Assembly (NCBI RefSeq): GCF_009363655.1
Contig: NZ_CP045393.1
Location: 3,472,001-3,536,000, forward strand
Reading direction: 5' to 3'
Source: Roseovarius sp. THAF27
GTDB lineage: Bacteria > Pseudomonadota > Alphaproteobacteria > Rhodobacterales > Rhodobacteraceae
Length of the DNA stretch: 64,000 nucleotides
In this document: piece after piece, positions 62,611-64,000 of the stretch
Numbering within the stretch: the stretch's first letter is position 1
Layout of the letters: each line of letters opens with the position of its first letter
Notes under the pieces: generated by a model
What the model saw: the letters and a program-made list of their open reading frames with translations, nothing else
What the model was told of the DNA's origin: nothing
Databases searched by the model: none
Translations under genes and position numbers: made by a program

Positions 62611-63296
62611 GGCTTGCTCGACGCCACCCGCGCCAGCAACGCCTTGGCGGCAGTTTGCTCCGCCTGCCGCTTGGCCCCGGCAGTGGCTTCTTCGGCCTCG
62701 CCGTTTTCCAGCCGGGCCTCGATGGTGAATTGCGGAGCATGGTCGGGCCCGCTGCGCGCCGTCTCCCTGTAGACCGGCGGGGCCAGGCCCTGCGCCTGCG
62801 CCCATTCCTGAAGCGCGGTCTTGGCATCGCGGGCATCGGCCTTGACGGACGTCACCCGGTCCCCCCACAGCCGCAGGATCACCTCCTGCGCAGCGTCGAA
62901 CCCGGCATCGCGGTAGACGGCCGCAATCACCGCCTCCATCGCGTCACCCAGCAGCGCCTGCTTGCGCCGCCCGCCCGACATCATCTCGGACCGCCCCAGC
63001 TTCAGCACCTGACCGAGGTCGATCTGCCGCGCCACCTCGGCGCAGGTTTCCTTGCGCACCAGCGCGTTGTAACGCGGCGCAAGCTGCCCTTCGGCGGCGC
63101 CCTTGTCGCTTTCCAGAAGCGCCTCGGCAATGACCAGCCCCAGAACCCTGTCGCCCAAGAACTCCAGCCTCTGGTTGTCGTCGCGGTTGGCTGTGGTCAT
63201 CGACCCGTGCGTCACGGCCCGCACCAGCAACTCGGGCCGCTCGAATTCATGTCCCAAACGGGTCTCGAACGCTTTGAGATCGCCCGAAAGCTTCAT
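62607..63296 (-). CDS. rnc: Ribonuclease III
   Basis: 229 residues. The catalytic motif is [14 protein letters not shown] (about residues 41-54), with the second acidic cluster in [20 protein letters not shown] double-stranded RNA-binding domain follows ([20 protein letters not shown] to the end). It processes rRNA precursors and structured mRNAs. It lies 7 bases after lepB in the same direction, the usual lepB-rnc order. Its stop overlaps that of the convergent universal stress gene. Confidence 0.95.
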   Translation of the reverse strand: MKLSGDLKAFETRLGHEFERPELLVRAVTHGSMTTANRDDNQRLEFLGDRVLGLVIAEALLESDKGAAEGQLAPRYNALVRKETCAEVARQIDLGQVLKLGRSEMMSGGRRKQALLGDAMEAVIAAVYRDAGFDAAQEVILRLWGDRVTSVKADARDAKTALQEWAQAQGLAPPVYRETARSGPDHAPQFTIEARLENGEAEEATAGAKRQAEQTAAKALLARVASSKP

Positions 63297-63303
63297 CGCT
63301 GGA

Positions 63304-64000
63304 TCAATCCAGCTTCTCGAAAAAACGGTCGCCGCGCCACGTCCAGAAGAACAGCATCGACCGGCCCGCCGACGAAAAGATCACCCGGTCCGCCCGGCCG
63401 ATCAGGTTCTCGAACGGAACATAGCCCACCCCGCCCGGCGCGGTGAGCGGCGCGCGGCTGTCGGTGGAATTGTCCCGGTTGTCACCCATGAAGAAGTAAT
63501 GCCCCTCGGGCACCTCGTAGACGCCGGTGTTGTCATACCGTTGCGGCCCCACGTTCAGGATGCTGTGCGACACGCCGTTGGGCAGGGTCTCGATCTGCCG
63601 CTCTTTCTCGCAGATGCCTCCCACTCCCACGGCCCCGTTGGCACAGCGCGGCGTCTTGCCCAGCGGGCCCTGGGGTTCCAGCACTTCCTCGAAGGTTCCC
63701 GCATCTTCCAGTTCGACCGGCTCGCCGTTGATGTTCAGCACGCCATCCTGCATCTGGATCCGGTCACCCGGCAGGCCCACGACCCGCTTGATGTAATCCG
63801 TGCCGTTGCTGGGATGGCGGAACACGATGATGTCGCCACGTTCAGGCTCGGACCCGAGAAGGCGCGTGTTGTCGCCATCGAGAAAGCCACAGATGTTCTT
63901 TGCGTCGATATCCAGCCCGATCCGCTCGATCTTGATGTTCGGGCAGGAGGCGTAGGAGTAGCCATAGGCGAACTTGTTGACGAACAGGAAATCCCCGATC
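63304..64000 (-). CDS. lepB: Signal peptidase I, 5'-truncated
   Basis: The 5' end lies beyond the window; 232 codons are visible. The frame is open to the window edge and begins with [16 protein letters not shown], box C of the family. Box [12 protein letters not shown], carries the catalytic lysine, and box E is [13 protein letters not shown]. The catalytic serine and membrane anchor lie outside the window. It cleaves signal peptides of exported proteins. An internal segment with two cysteines ([18 protein letters not shown]) is longer than in E. coli. It is followed by rnc. Confidence 0.94.
   Translation of the reverse strand, partial: IGDFLFVNKFAYGYSYASCPNIKIERIGLDIDAKNICGFLDGDNTRLLGSEPERGDIIVFRHPSNGTDYIKRVVGLPGDRIQMQDGVLNINGEPVELEDAGTFEEVLEPQGPLGKTPRCANGAVGVGGICEKERQIETLPNGVSHSILNVGPQRYDNTGVYEVPEGHYFFMGDNRDNSTDSRAPLTAPGGVGYVPFENLIGRADRVIFSSAGRSMLFFWTWRGDRFFEKLD

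Noticed and set aside
1..64000. tRNA, rRNA, CRISPR array, integrase or intact insertion sequence
   Set aside because: None was recognised in the intergenic stretches; the gaps are short and lack the expected patterns.

Overview
The window is GC-rich, densely packed, operon-organised DNA. It carries the aerobic cobalamin route (cobL, cobF), many TRAP transporters, DUF6525- and DUF3299-type proteins and a malonate operon. This gene mix fits a marine alphaproteobacterium of the Rhodobacteraceae (Roseobacter group). That placement is inferred from gene content and style, not from a marker-gene tree. I saw no tRNA, rRNA, CRISPR array or intact insertion sequence.

Layout. 1-4862: end of a cobalamin operon (cobL partial, cobE, cobM, cobB, cobA, cobF), most genes joined by 4-base stop/start overlaps. 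4950-11867: an MttB-family methyltransferase and its TetR regulator, divergent from a cupin, an amine-oxidase-like flavoprotein and TRAP system 1, with a perfect palindrome in the divergent gap. 11868-17501: a zinc locus (C-terminal stub of a CobW-type GTPase, DUF1826, DUF6525, ZrgA, an ABC ATPase and permease, two DUF3299 proteins) that looks decayed at both ends. 18124-20796: a PEP carboxylase. 20983-25280: surface-polysaccharide-type genes (GT92 glycosyltransferase, TylF-like methyltransferase, UDP-galactopyranose mutase) and an esterase.

25632-33948: two divergent units around an 18-bp palindrome. One holds a glyoxylate aminotransferase, TRAP system 2 and a GlcG/HbpS protein. The other holds a large FAD/Fe-S 2-hydroxyacid dehydrogenase and a GntR regulator. 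34113-41695: enoyl-CoA hydratase, family III CoA-transferase, aldehyde dehydrogenase, hydroxyisobutyrate-type dehydrogenase and TRAP system 3, which look like a catabolic set for an unidentified organic acid. 41786-49233: a beta-oxidation operon (acyl-CoA dehydrogenase, thiolase, FadJ-like protein, acetyl-CoA hydrolase/transferase-type protein). 49301-50551: a photolyase-like protein with its FAD domain at the N-terminus and a possible alpha/beta domain at the C-terminus. 50556-57056: malonate uptake and use (matPQMAB) with divergent matR. 57066-62610: class III aminotransferase, divergent from a TAXI-TRAP system 4/5 with a universal stress protein. 62607-64000: rnc and the 3' part of lepB.

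Overall theme: five TRAP importers sit beside the enzymes likely to use their cargo. In the four systems where the binding-protein gene does not overlap the next gene, a strong GC-rich stem-loop lies between the binding-protein gene and the membrane-subunit genes. The most unusual items are the domain-swapped photolyase-like protein, the zinc locus with its truncated GTPase, the shared intercistronic hairpins, and the palindromes in the three divergent regulator regions.
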